Both the position numbers and the translations under genes were made by a program. Under the pieces are notes generated by a model. That model worked only from the letters and a program-made list of their open reading frames with translations. It was not told the DNA's origin and did no database searches. This document shows positions 21,843-32,226 of a stretch of 64,000 nucleotides of DNA, piece after piece. Numbering within the stretch: position 1 is the first letter of the stretch; each line of letters starts with the position of its first letter. Origin of the DNA: Erythroxylum novogranatense (Eukaryota; Streptophyta; Magnoliopsida; Malpighiales; Erythroxylaceae); NCBI GenBank assembly GCA_029891385.1, contig CM057232.1, positions 63,611,824-63,675,823 of the forward strand. Direction: 5' to 3'.

Positions 21843-21847
21843 CATGA
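21843..21847 (+). repeat. Target-site duplication CATGA of Gypsy-A (3' side)
   Basis: CATGA directly follows the 3' LTR. The other copy is TCATG (CATGA inverted) at 34552-34556, next to the displaced LTR start. Opposite strands, so the pair was separated by inversion. Confidence 0.86.
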
Positions 21848-22330
21848 TATGGTAGAAGGATAATAATAAACATAAACAAGATGAAGGGTATTGCCGACTC
21901 CTTTGCTATAGCTTTAATTCCTTGTTGCGCTATCCTCTCCTTCTTCTTGTATTCAAAGCCTTTCTTTTGAATCTTTTCCTCTATCAATCTATCTTCTCCT
22001 TTTTGTTACATCCTCAACCAATTTGATTTACCTCTTGTTCTCCTAGGAAAACTTGGTTAACAAAATCCTTTGGTGGGAAAGGTGAAGAAACACTTTGAAG
22101 GAGTATTGTCTTAGAAGAAAGAAGGAAACAATGAGACACTCTCATGCAATTTTCCATTTTTTCATACAAGATGAGAGAGAGAGTGATAAAAATGTAAGAA
22201 CACCTTCTTACTCACTCCCACTTTCAGTTAACAATAAAGGAAAGAAGAGTCTTCCATCCAATGCATCATTTCTTTATTTAATCAATCATAAAGAAGCCAT
22301 TAGGTATTTAAATACTTCTTAAAACCTAGA
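21843..22330 (-). mobile_element. Copia-2 5' LTR fragment, inverted
   Basis: On the minus strand it matches the Copia-2-family solo LTR at about 62500-62965: the blocks CCCACCAAAGGATTTTGTTA, GGTAAATC.AATTGGTTGAGGAT and ATTATCC..CTACCATATCATG line up. It ends at CATGA (21843-21847), the target duplication of Gypsy-A. The LTR continues at 34552 on the plus strand. The short open frame here is a shadow. The upstream limit, where LINE sequence starts, is uncertain. Confidence 0.85.
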
Positions 22331-22383
22331 GCCGCCAATTAGGTATTCTGCCGCCAAGAGAACACTGGAATCTTTGCCAGTCA

Positions 22384-23595
22384 ATGGCCAATCCACGGCC
22401 TCTGCCTGATGGACAGCCCCCTCCATCATTTAAGGATGTGATTTCCCGTCCAACTGTCCCCATCGTTGAGAGTACTGAATTGAAACAGGGCGGCTCTTAT
22501 AGAGGGGAACCTGCCCTGCTATATTCTCTAGAGTAATTTACCAAGCTTGCCGCTCTATTTGATATGGCTCTGGTGGGTCAATTTGCTGATATACGCCCTA
22601 ATATGACCTTCTTGAGAAAAGGGTTTCAAATGATTGTCTTCAAAGGTGATGTTTCCCTAGGTTTACTTTATTCCTACCATGTTCTAATCCGTTTTTCATT
22701 GCATGAGGATTATTATCGCTGTTGGATGCGGGGTTCTTGGAACTTCAAAAAACATGTGATGAAAGTAATCAAGTGGACGCCAGATTTCACGGCGAACCAT
22801 GAGCCACCAATTGCCCCAGTTTGGTTTTCTTTTCATCATCTCCCCATACATCTCTTTCAGAAGGGTCCCTTGATGTCTCTCGCTTCTTTAATTGGTCTCC
22901 CTCTCCGTATTGATGCAGCGACTCGCAATCTTTCATGTCCATCAGTGGCGCAGATTTGTATCGAAATTAATCTCTTACGAAATCTGCCTAAACGTATCTG
23001 GATTGGTAACGGTGATTCAGGTTTTTGGCAATTGGTAACCTATGATGAATTGCCCTTGTATTGTACTGATTGTTCATGTCTTGGTCATGCCACAGGAAAG
23101 TGTTCATCTTCAGAACATCCTGCTCGTTTATCCAAAAAGACTCAGCTTGAAAAGATATGGAGGCCAAAAGATATTCAATCTGATCAGCCATCAGGATCTG
23201 GACTATCCCATGCTAACAAAGCCATTATACCGACGGATGTGTCCGCGGATACAACTCTGGAACCAGTGCCTAGACAAGATAAGACTCCTACAGATGTTAC
23301 CACAGATACTATCCCAGATGTTTCTGCTCACATGCCTCCAGTAGTTAATCCACCTTCAGTTGTTGATCCATCAAAGCCAGTCGAACCAATAGTTCGACCT
23401 CTTAGACATACTGAAACAATAAATCCTGTGATTACAATACCTACGGATTCTGATGCACTACGTCACCTTTCGGTGACGGATCCCCTACGGCAATCGCTTT
23501 CTGTGGTAATCAGACTATTTTTGTTAACAACAAAGAAATCTCATCCGATGAAGATGAAGGTTTCATCATTGGCCCTGACCCACCTGATTATGTAG
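22384..23595 (+). pseudogene. L1-type LINE ORF1 (RNA-binding protein)
   Basis: ATG at 22384 gives MANPRPLPDGQPPPSFKDVI and runs 50 codons to a TAA (22534), then stays in the same frame from 22564 to 23595. The middle (FLRKGFQMIVFKGD, DYYRCWMRGSWNF, IPAPVWFSFHHLPIHLF-like, GLPLRIDAATRNL) is the DUF4283-type domain of plant LINE ORF1, and YCTDCSCLGHATGKC (about 23059-23103) is a CCHC knuckle (CX2CX4HX4C). A Pro/Thr-rich tail follows. The product binds LINE RNA. About 50 bp upstream (22331-22383) may be the remaining 5' leader. Confidence 0.88.
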
Positions 23596-23829
23596 CCTTA
23601 TCAAAATCAGCCTCTTTCTCTAGTTTTCTGCCCCATGCTTCACAACAAAACCCTTCTCAGGACTGCAGTTTTTCTCAGCAAAGCAGTTTTTCACAGCTCG
23701 ACCCAGAACTAGTGCAGGATGGTGATGGCCCTTGGATGGTGAAAAAGTCTTGGAAGTCAATTCAGAAACGTTCTTATGGTCAGTCGAATATGGTGACCTG
23801 ATCACAAGCTCTCCAACCAAGTTTAAACG

Positions 23830-24764
23830 ATTAGCGGTCTTTTCTGGAATATACGTGGAGTTGGTAATACTGCTTCTTTGCGTCGTTTATGATGCTTATC
23901 ACGTTTATACAACATATTTGTCATTGCTATATTCGAGCCTTTAATTTCTAATGATCGAATAATTGATACTCAGCAAGCACTACACTTTGAACATTCTATG
24001 TCATTTAATAAAATGTGGGTTCTCTGGCGTGGCAACCTACAGTTACACTGTATAGAGCTTTCTGATCAATTTATTCATTTTGCTATTCAAGATTCTGCTG
24101 GGGTTTTTTTTAAGCTATCTGACTGCCATCTATGCTCAGTGCTCTAGACAAAGCCGTAGGAGTCTCTGGAATTCCTTGCATGATAAAGCAGAAGTAATTG
24201 CTCAAGAGAACAAACCATGGGTCCTTGGGGGTGATTATAGTGTCATTTCTTCTCTTGAAGAGTATTCTGGTCGGGCCACTCCTCACCTAGGATCCATGCA
24301 CGATTTTAGTTCATTTGTTAATGATTTGGCTTTAGTTGATTTGCCAACAACGGGGGGACCTTTCACTTGGACTGGAGTGAGGCGACAAGGTCGAGTATGG
24401 AAGAGATTGGATCGTCTTCTGGTAAATCAGGCATGGCTTTCATGTCCTTGGCAAACATCTGTAGATATTCTCCCACGCACTACATCGGATCACAATCCTT
24501 TGCTCTGAAAAGTGGAATGGTCATTCTCCAATGTTCCAAAACCTTTTAAATTTCAGGCTTTTTGGATTGGCAAACCTGATTTCATAACACTGGTAAAATC
24601 CAATTGGGACCTCCCAGTTGATTTTCATAGCCCATATCCTTTTGCATGGAAACTCAAGCGTCTTAAAGGGGCTCTCAAGGAATGGAATAAGACAACTGTG
24701 GGAAATATCTTCGTTAATCTTCAGCAGGCCGAGAGCAGACTTAAAATCCTTGAGGCACAGTTTG
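23830..24764 (+). pseudogene. L1-type LINE ORF2, 5' half: endonuclease
   Basis: Starts with WNIRGVGN near 23844, the typical N-terminus of an apurinic-type endonuclease. After frameshifts the open part (24080-24508) reads AIYAQCSRQSRRSLW, KPWVLGGDYSVI (usual GGDFN changed to GGDYS), DLPTTGGPFTWTG, VWKRLDRLLV and RTTSDHNPLL. The linker to RT follows: FKFQAFWIGKPDF, WDLPVDFHSPYPFAWKLKRL and ESRLKILEAQF at 24764, where Gypsy-B interrupts. The frame continues at 9475 on the minus strand. The nuclease would nick target DNA. Confidence 0.9.
24760..24764 (+). repeat. Target-site duplication GTTTG (LINE side of Gypsy-B)
   Basis: GTTTG directly precedes TGATAC of the Gypsy-B 5' LTR; the partner is at 9471-9475 on the opposite strand. 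Confidence 0.88.
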
Positions 24765-25671
24765 TGATACAACTCACCAAGGCAATGGAGACTTGAGGAT
24801 GCCAATGGGTCCAATTACAAGGTCAGGCTCCAACAAGCTTAAAGCACAATTTCATATTTATGTACAAGCTTTTGTTTCACAAGAACTTCAAGAAGTTTTG
24901 TTGATCAAGCTTGGGGAAAAGCTTAGGAAGACACCTAAGTGTGTGTGCACATTGGAGGCATCAAATCAAGAGGGCTAACACTTAGCCAATTTTCACAAGC
25001 ACAAGTCTAATCATTGGGCTTGAGCTTATTTTATCTTATAAAGGGCATGTGGACTTCTTTTAGGCTTTTTCATGGGCTGGTTTGCATTAAGTGTGCATGT
25101 GCTTTATTAAAAAAAGTCATGTGCATGTTTTATTTTAAGGAACCAAGCTTGTGGGCCTAGTTTAAAAGCCCAATTTGCCCCTCTTAAGTTAGTCTTCTAT
25201 TTTGTGGTTTTCTTATCCTATTTGGACAAGGACTAGTCAATTTTAATTAGTTTTGAAGCCCAAATCTATGTGGGATTTATTCTTGGGCAGATTTGTTTCA
25301 AGAAGGCCTTTTTGATATTTTGGGCTTTCTTTAGGGTTTTTAGGTTATCTTTGTTATGGTTTACATTGTAAAGGGTATTTAAACCCTTGCTTTAGCCATG
25401 AACATGAGTTTAGAGAGAACAATAAAATTAGAAAGCATTCTTCAAGAGAGAATTGAGATTCTTGCTTGTTTTACCTTAAGGATTGATTCAACTTATCAAG
25501 TAAGTTCTAACTTGTGGCGTTAATTCAATTCCAACAATCTTATACTCTTTGTTACCAATTCCTTGCTGTTTTGGGGGTGAAGGGTCTTGTTAGATTGATT
25601 GAATTTAGGTTTGGGAACAATCATTGAAACGGAGGTAATCTAGACATTGATTCTAGGTTGTTGTCGTATCA
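24765..25671 (+). repeat. Gypsy-B 5' LTR, 907 bp
   Basis: TGATACAACTCACC to TGTCGTATCA. The first 210 bp encode in one frame GPITRSGSNKLKAQF and KLGEKLRKTPKCVCTLEASN, the same peptide encoded by the start of every Gypsy-B LTR. The rest is non-coding, with TATTTAAA near 25376 as a possible TATA region. Confidence 0.93.
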
Positions 25672-25675
25672 TCTT

Positions 25676-25687
25676 TGGTATCAGAGT
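25676..25687 (+). promoter_or_regulatory. Gypsy-B primer-binding site (tRNA-Met)
   Basis: TGGTATCAGAGT four bases after the LTR; 11 of 12 bases fit initiator tRNA-Met. Confidence 0.88.
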
Positions 25688-25776
25688 CTAGGTTTTAAAT
25701 TCAATCTTTATCTTTAATTTTCTGTTTGTTCTTGATTATTATAGTTAGTTCATCATTAAAATTTGAAAAAAAAGGA

Positions 25777-25812
<36 letters not shown>

Positions 25813-26643
25813 AAAGAAGGAAAGAAAGAAAGAAAATGAAGAAAAGAAAGAAAAGAAAGAAAGAAAGAAGTTAAAAAAAAAAAGAAAATCAAGATTGTGA
25901 ATCTTTGTGAGTTTGAGTTGATTTGCTTGCAAGATTAAATCAAACGAATCTGATCATTCAAGAATTCTTTAATTTCGTTTCTATTCAAGATACTTCAAGA
26001 ACACATCCTTCATTAAAGAAACTCATCCAAACTTGTTTTCTTGCACCAACAAACACTTTCTTGTTTCAAGATTTACATTCTTTGCTCAAAACGTGTGTCT
26101 TTGATATAATTGCTTATCTTTATGTTCTTGAGTAATTGGGGCAGATTGGAATGTTCTTGTTAATTTGGGTTTAGGGTTGAGTTTAATTCCTAGTTTCGTC
26201 TTTTCTTCAACTCTTTGGTTGTTTTTTTTGTTTGTGTCTTTTTGTTTCCATTACACTTGAATTGAGTAATCTTGTTTCATATTGCTCAATTGGCACCAAA
26301 AATCGTTCACATACGTTTTCTCCATCTAGTATGTGTTTATTTTCGTCTTCATTGTTTTCTTTACATTAAATTGCATCTAACTTTGTGTTTTTCTTCCTTT
26401 ATTTAGGTATTCGTTGCTTTCCTTTTGAATTATGTTGCTGTTGTGCTTATTTGGTTGGTAGTGATTGATCCGGACAAGTAAAGCTGCTAGAATCTAAAGT
26501 GGTAAAAGGCAAGAGTGTGTAAGCTCATTTAAGGGTAAAAGCCATCTTCTTGAGTGAAACACGAGGTATCAATCTGATTTAGAGAGAAACACGTGAGGGA
26601 GTGTGTGAGGAGCTATTCTAACGTGTTTTGCAGGTTTTACATC
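25688..26643 (+). other. Gypsy-B untranslated leader with GAAA microsatellite
   Basis: About 950 bp with no gene. A purine tract of GAAA/AAAGA repeats covers about 25769-25890, just after the primer site. The same tract, shorter and different in phase, occurs in both leaders of B'. The rest ends in 'acgtgttttgcaggttttacatc' just before the gag start; TTTGCAG there resembles a splice acceptor. Confidence 0.85.
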
Positions 26644-27933
26644 ATGGCCAATTCAAAGGATAGTAAAGGTAGTGACAAGGATGAAAAGAATAGTGAGGCT
26701 GATCAACACACATTCTTTACTTTGGAGGCTATGCAACATCAATTCCAAAGGATTGAGAACATGTTCAGGCATGTCAGTGATAAATTTGATAGACAAGATC
26801 AAGTCATTAGGAATTTACAACGAGAGGCTTTATCTAATGGTGCAACATGGAGGCAAAATGCTAGGGAGCCAACTACTGTGCGCTTTGAGTATGAAGATGA
26901 ATATGATGGTGGGGAAGATGAAGAAGATTGGCATAGGGCCAGATTTGGTGGAAGAGGGGGACGGAATGATAGAGGAAGAGGAAGAGGTTATAGAGGCCAA
27001 GACAATGCAAAGGGAGAAGACAGGGTCGAGCGTGTGGATAGAAACTTGGGCAGTATCAAGATGAAAATACCATCTTTCCAAGGTAAGAATGATCCGAAGC
27101 TTACTTAGAATGGGAAAGAAAGGTGGAGATGATTTTGAATGCCATAACTATTACGAGGAGAAGAAGGTGAAGCTTCTTTGCCGTAGAATTTCATGATTAT
27201 GCACTTATTTGGTGGGATCGACTTGTTTTGAACAAAAGAAGGAATGGGAGGATCCTATTGATACTTGGGCTAAAATGAAGAGGGTCATGAAGAAGAGGTT
27301 TGTGCTAGTTACTTCTATAGGGAGCTCCATCAAAGGCTCCAAACCTTGAGACAAGGCACCAAAAGTGTAGAAAGAGTACCATAAGGAGATGGAGATAGCC
27401 ATGATTAGGGCTAATGTAGAAGAAGAAAGAGAAGCCACCATGGCACGTTTCTTGGCTGGTTTGAACAAAGACATTGCCAATGTTATTGAATTGCACCATT
27501 ATGTGGAGTTAGAGGAGATGGTGAATATGGCCATGAAGGTGGAGAGGCAACTCAAGTACAAAAGCTCCAACAAGGCTTCTTACCCAAGCTCTACTACAAA
27601 TTGGAACTCGAAATGGTCCAAGAAAATGAGAAGGACAAAGACAAGCTAAAGGAAGAGAAGAACAAGGCGGATCCAAAAGGTACTTTTAAAACTCCAAGTT
27701 CTTCTAGTTCCAATTCTGAAAAGCATAGGACTATTAAATGCTTTAAATGTCTTGGTGTTGGTCATATTGCTTCTCAATGCCCAAACAAGAAAACAATGTT
27801 TGTGAGAGGAGGAGAAGTTGTGTGCGAGAAGGAAGAAGATGATTTGGCTTCCATGCAGAGTTGGAAGATTGTTACGATGTGGAAGTTGAGGATGCACCTA
27901 GGGGTGAATTACTTGTTACTAAGCGAGTTTTGA
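26644..27933 (+). pseudogene. Gypsy-B gag, frameshifted
   Basis: ATG at 26644 (MANSKDSKGSDKDEKNSEAD) is chosen because B' uses the same start. The head carries a glutamine-rich helix (MQHQFQRIENMF), an acidic stretch and an RG-rich patch (GGRGGRNDRGRGRGYRG). The capsid begins MKIPSFQGKNDP at about 27060 and shifts frame at 27108. It resumes as EYHKEMEIAMIRANVEEERE and HHYVELEEMVNMAMKVERQL (27389-27649), and the knuckle IKCFKCLGVGHIASQCP is in a third frame (about 27738-27782). Function would be RNA packaging; broken here. Confidence 0.88.
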
Positions 27934-28330
27934 ATGCTCAAGTGAAGGAAGATGGAATTGAGCAAAGGAAAATATTTTCATTCCGATGCCTAGTGAATGA
28001 GAAGATTTGTAGCTTTGATCATTGATGGGGAAGCTGTACTAATGTGGCTAGTACATTGATGGTGGAAAAACTAGGGTTGGAGTGCTTGAAACACCTAGGC
28101 CATATAGACTACAATGGTTGAATGACATGGGGAAATCAAGGTAAATAAACAAGTCCTTGTATCTTTCTCCATTGGAAAGTATTACGATCAAGTACTTTGT
28201 GATGTTGTACCTATGCATGCTAGTCATTTATTGCTCGGTGACCTTGGCAATATGATAGAAGAGTGTTACATGATGGTTTTAAGAATAGGTATTCATTTAC
28301 TATGGAGATCAGAAATTTGTTCTTGCTCCA
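27934..28330 (+). pseudogene. Gypsy-B protease region, remnant
   Basis: Between the knuckle and the next open stretch, pieces such as RVLNAQVKED, FSFRCLVNEKIC, WGSCTNVASTLMVEKLGLE and LLLGDL-like appear in different frames. This is the place and style of the retropepsin in related elements (IDxGSCTNVAS), but the catalytic aspartate sits beside a stop. Confidence 0.6.
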
Positions 28331-28830
28331 TTGGCACCAAAAGAGGTATATGAGGACCAAATGCAATTAAAAAGGAGTATGGAGGCAATGCAACAAAGAC
28401 AGGACAAAAAACTTCAAGAAAAGCATGATAATACAAAAATTGAGGGTAAGGTTGAGGACATTGCAAAAGGGGAGCATAAATTTAAATCAAAAGAAAAGAG
28501 AGAAAGTGAGGCCGAGAGTGAGAGAAGAAAAGTGGGAAAAGAGGCCTCAAAAGAAATTCAATTAAAAGGCCCAAATGAGAGAGAGGGTAGAAAGAAACAA
28601 AACTTCTATGCAAAAATGAGAGATGTAAGGGTTGCTTGTGTGGAAAGGAGATGTTTGTTTGTACTTTTGTACAAGCAAGCTTATTTTAGTGAATCTGACC
28701 TTGACACTTATTTGCCTAGTAGTGTTGTTTCTCTTTTGCAGGAGTATGGAGATGTTTTCCCAGAGGAGTTGCCTAAGGAATTGCCGCCTATTAGAGGAAT
28801 AGAACATCGAGATTGACTTCATGCAGAGCA
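28331..28830 (+). pseudogene. Gypsy-B pol: charged linker before RT
   Basis: A 161-codon open stretch. The first 100 residues are very rich in K, E, R and Q (MEAMQQRQDKKLQEKHDN, KFKSKEKRESEAESERRKVG) and probably helical or disordered. The end, LLQEYGDVFPEELPKELPPI with RGIEH, is the standard start of the Ty3 RT domain. I cannot assign a function to the charged part; such linkers between protease and RT vary between families. It stops at 28816 within the RT entry. Confidence 0.75.
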
Positions 28831-29600
28831 AAATTCCAAATAGACCGACTTATAGGGCAAATCTGAAGAAACTAAGGAACTCAAAAGCAAGTGGCAGAAT
28901 TGCTACAAAAGGGACACATCGGGGAGAGTCTTAGTCCTTGTGTCGTGCGGTGATATTGGTTCCAAAGAAGGATGGGAGTTGGGCGCATGTGTGTGGATTG
29001 CAGAGTTAACAAGATAGCAGTAAAGTATCGCCATCCTATACCTAGATTGGATGATATGATTGATGAATTGCATGGTGCATGTGTGTTTACCAAAATTAAT
29101 CTTATGAGTGGTTACCATCATATTAGAATGAAAATTGGTGATGAATGGAAAACGCTTTTAAAACAAAACATGGTTTATATGAGTGGCTTGTGATGCCTTT
29201 TGGCTTAACTAATGCTCTAGTACATTTATCGTTTGATGAATCATGTTTTGAGGTCATTTATTGGTAAGTTTGTTGTGGTATATTTTGATGACATATTGAT
29301 CTATAGCAAAAGCATTAATGAGCATATTAAGCATCTTAGGCTTGTGTTAGATGCACTTAGGGCAGAAAAGTTGTATGCTAAGTTAAAGAAGTATACATTT
29401 GCATGGATCGTGTCATATTTCTTGGTTATGTTGTTTCTTCTAATGGAATTGAGGTGGACCAAGAAAGGTCAAGGCAATTAGGGAGTGGCGAGACCTACAA
29501 GTGTTACTCGGTGAGATCTTTTCATGGACTTGTTAGTTTCTATAGGAGGTTTGTGAAGATTTTAGTTCCATTGCAGCTCCATTGGTGAGATTGTTAAAAG
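28831..29600 (+). pseudogene. Gypsy-B reverse transcriptase, broken
   Basis: Pieces in order: RMCVDCRVNKIAVKYRHPIP, RLDDMIDELHGACVFTKINL, SGYHHIRMKIGDEWKT (28972-29193), then NHVLRSFIGKFVVVYFDDIL with catalytic FDD (29233-29481), HLRLVLDALRAEKLYAKLKK, VIFLGYVVSSNGIEVDQE in the next frame, and FHGLVSFYRRFVK. At least three frameshifts are needed to join them. Confidence 0.88.
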
Positions 29601-30240
29601 GAGGTAGGATTTAAGTGGGAGAGGCGTGGAAATTGCTTTTAACACTTTGAAAGAAAAACTTTGTTCGCACCTATTTTGAGTTTACCTGATTTTCTTCTAC
29701 TTTTGAGATTGAATGTGATGCCTCTGGGATAGGTATTGGTCTTTTTTATTGCAGGAAGGCGTCCATTGCCTATTTTAGTGAGAAGTTGAATGGTGCTCAA
29801 TTGAAGTATTCCACTTATGACAAGGAGCTATATGCATTGGTAAGAGCTCTACAAACTTGGCAACATTATCTATGGCCAAAGGAATTAAGTGATTCACACT
29901 GATCATGAGAGTTTGAAGCATCTTAAGGGCCAAGGTAAGTTAAATAAAAGACATGCTAAGTGGTTGGAGTTCATAGAGACATTCCCATATGTTGTGAAAT
30001 ACAAGCAAGGTAAAGAAAATGTTATCGCTGATGCATTGTCTAGGAGGTATGCTCTAATCTCTTCTCTTAGTTCTAAGTTGATTGGGTTTGAGTATATAAA
30101 GATTTGTACAAATCAGATTCTGACTTTGCTAATGTGTATGATGCATGTGAACAAGTTGCTTTTCAAAAGTTTTATAGGAATGATGGATATTTGTTTAGAG
30201 ATAATAAACTATGTATTCCTACTTGTTCTATCGTGAGATG
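29601..30240 (+). pseudogene. Gypsy-B RNase H, broken
   Basis: [14 protein letters not shown] with the first catalytic D (about 29708), [40 protein letters not shown], then after a frameshift [40 protein letters not shown] and [13 protein letters not shown]. All blocks of a Ty3 RNase H are present but spread over two frames. Confidence 0.87.
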
Positions 30241-31303
30241 CTTGCTAGGGAGTCTCATGATGGAGGTTTAATGGGACATTTGGTATTGCTAAAACACTTG
30301 AGATATTACAGGAGCATTTTTATTGGCTAACATGAAAAGGATGTTAAAAGAGTTTGCTCTAGTTGTGTAGCGTGTAGGCAAGCCAAGTCAAGGTGCAACC
30401 ACATGGGTTGTACACGCCTCTACTGTCCCTATTAGTCCTTGGATTGATATATCTATGGATTTTATGTTAGGATTGCCTAGGACAAGGAAAGGGCGTGATA
30501 GCATCTTTGTTGTAGTTGATAGATTTAGTAAAATGGCTCATTTTATTGCATGTCATAAATCGATGATGCTACACATGTTGCTGATTTGTTTTTAGGGATG
30601 TTGTTAGGTTGCATGGCATTCCTAGAACCATTGTTTCAGATAGGGATTCTAAGTTTTTAAGTCACTTTTGGCGTGTTCTATGGAATAAATTGGGAACAAC
30701 ACTTTTGTTTTCAACAACTTGTCATCCCCAAACAGATGGACAAACTGAAGTGGTTAATAGAACCTTAGGATCTTTATTGCGTGCTATTGTGGGTAAAAAT
30801 TTGAAAGCTTGGGAAGATTGTTTGCCTTTGATTGAGTTTGCATATAATAGAAGCATTCATTCTTCTACAGGTTATTCTCCTTTTGAGATTGTGTATGGTT
30901 TTAACCCATTAACTCCATTGGATTTGTTGCCTTTACCCTTGAATGAGATTGTTAATGTAGATGGGCAGCAAAGGGCCGAATTGGTTAAGACAATACATGA
31001 GAAAGCTAGGCAGCACATTGAGGAAAAGAACAAGAAGTATGCTCAAAGAGCCAATCAAGGGTGTAGGGAGATGAAGTTTGAACCTGGAGATTGGGTTTGG
31101 GTGCACTTCAGGAAAGAGAGATTTCCTAAACAAAGGAAGTCTAAGCTTGATCCTAGAGGGGACGGTCCTTTTCAAGTACTTGAGCGCATAAATGACAATG
31201 CCTATAGGTGGACCCGCCAGTGAGTATGGTGTTAGTGCTACTTTTAATGTTTCGATTTATCTCCTTTGATAATGTAGGTCTTGATTAGAGGACTAATCCT
31301 TTT
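30241..31303 (+). pseudogene. Gypsy-B integrase, partly open
   Basis: Zinc-binding remnants ([13 protein letters not shown], about 30355) precede [20 protein letters not shown] and [16 protein letters not shown] in other frames. A 204-codon open stretch (30609-31223) has [20 protein letters not shown] (second D), [17 protein letters not shown] (catalytic E), [39 protein letters not shown] and the C-terminal [33 protein letters not shown]. After a small frameshift SATFNV and NPFEEEE lead to the LTR. Confidence 0.9.
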
Positions 31304-31315
31304 GAGGAGGAGGAA
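31304..31315 (+). promoter_or_regulatory. Gypsy-B polypurine tract
   Basis: GAGGAGGAGGAA directly before the 3' LTR start TGATAC. Confidence 0.85.
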
Positions 31316-32221
31316 TGATACAACTCACCAAGGCAATGGAGACTTGAGGATGCCAATGGGTCCAATTACAAGGTCACGCTCCAACAAGCTTAGAGCACAA
31401 TTTCAGATTTATGTACAAGCTTTTGTTTCACAAGAACTTCAAGAAGTTTTGTTGATCAAGCTTGGAGAAGAGCTTAGGAAGACACCTAAGTGTGTGTGCA
31501 CATTGGAGGAATCAAATCAAGAGGGCTAACACTTAGCCAATTTTCACAAGCACAAGTCTAATCAATGAGCTTGGGCTTATTTTATCTTATAAAGGTCATG
31601 TGGACTTCTTTTAGGCTTTTTCATGGGCTGGTTTGCATTAAGTGTGCATGTGCTTTATTAAAAAATTCATGTGCATGTTTTATTTTAAGGAACCAAGCTT
31701 GTGGGCCTAGTTTAAAAGCCCAATTCGCCCCTCTTAAGTTAGTCTTCTATTTTGTGGTTTTTTTATCCTATTTGGACAAGGACTAGTCAATTTTAATTAC
31801 TTTTGAAGCCCAAATCCATGTGGGATTTATTCTTGGGCAGATTTGTTTCAAGAAGGCTTTTTGATATTTTGGGCTTTCTTTAGGGTTTTTAGGTTATCTT
31901 TGTTAGAGTTTACATTGCAAAGGGTATTTAAACCTTTGCTTTAGCCATGAACACGGGTTTTTAGAGAGATCAATAAAATTAGAAAGCATTCTTCAAGAGA
32001 GAATTGAGATTCTTGCTTGTTTTACCTTAAGGATTGATTCAACTTATCAAGTAAGTTCTAACTTGTATGTTAATTCAATTCCTACAATCTTATACTCTTT
32101 GTTACCAATTCCTTGCTGTTTTGGGGGTGAAGGGTCTTGTTAGATTGATTGAATTTAGGTTTGGGAACAATCATTGAAACGGAGGTGATCTAGACATTGA
32201 TTCTAGGTTGTTGCCGTATCA
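31316..32221 (+). repeat. Gypsy-B 3' LTR, 906 bp
   Basis: TGATACAACTCACC to TTGCCGTATCA. The reading RNDTTHQGNGDLRMPMGPIT enters the LTR from the purine tract and stays open to 31529. The LTR is followed by TTCAT and inverted Gypsy-A LTR. Confidence 0.93.
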
Positions 32222-32226
32222 TTCAT
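32222..32226 (-). repeat. Target-site duplication ATGAA (Gypsy-A side of Gypsy-B)
   Basis: TTCAT on the plus strand is ATGAA inverted, the partner of 13348-13352. Confidence 0.87.

Larger units (their letters stand above)
24765..32221 (+). mobile_element. Gypsy-B: full-length but decayed Ty3/gypsy element
   Basis: Two LTRs of about 907 bp with TGATAC/GTATCA ends enclose primer site, leader, gag, protease remnant, RT, RNase H and integrase. It is 7457 bp long. Gag style (MKIPSFQGKNDP ... RELHQRLQTL-like ... EEYHKEMEIAMIRANVEE) and the pol order are Ty3/gypsy, probably chromovirus-related, though I see no clear chromodomain. Flanks differ on the two sides (LINE with GTTTG, Gypsy-A LTR with TTCAT), so the copy is a product of recombination. 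Confidence 0.92.

Noticed and set aside
22095..22322. 75-codon open frame as a small gene upstream of the LINE
   Set aside because: The sequence aligns, inverted, with the Copia-2-family LTR, and the frame is not kept there.
26615..26643. Splice acceptor (TTTGCAG) before the Gypsy-B gag start implying a spliced leader
   Set aside because: Plausible but one motif only; no donor site could be fixed from sequence, so it is noted and not annotated as an intron.
9476..32221. Reading the two Gypsy-B copies as independent insertions in their present sites
   Set aside because: Neither has matching duplications on its two sides, while each flank pairs with the other copy.
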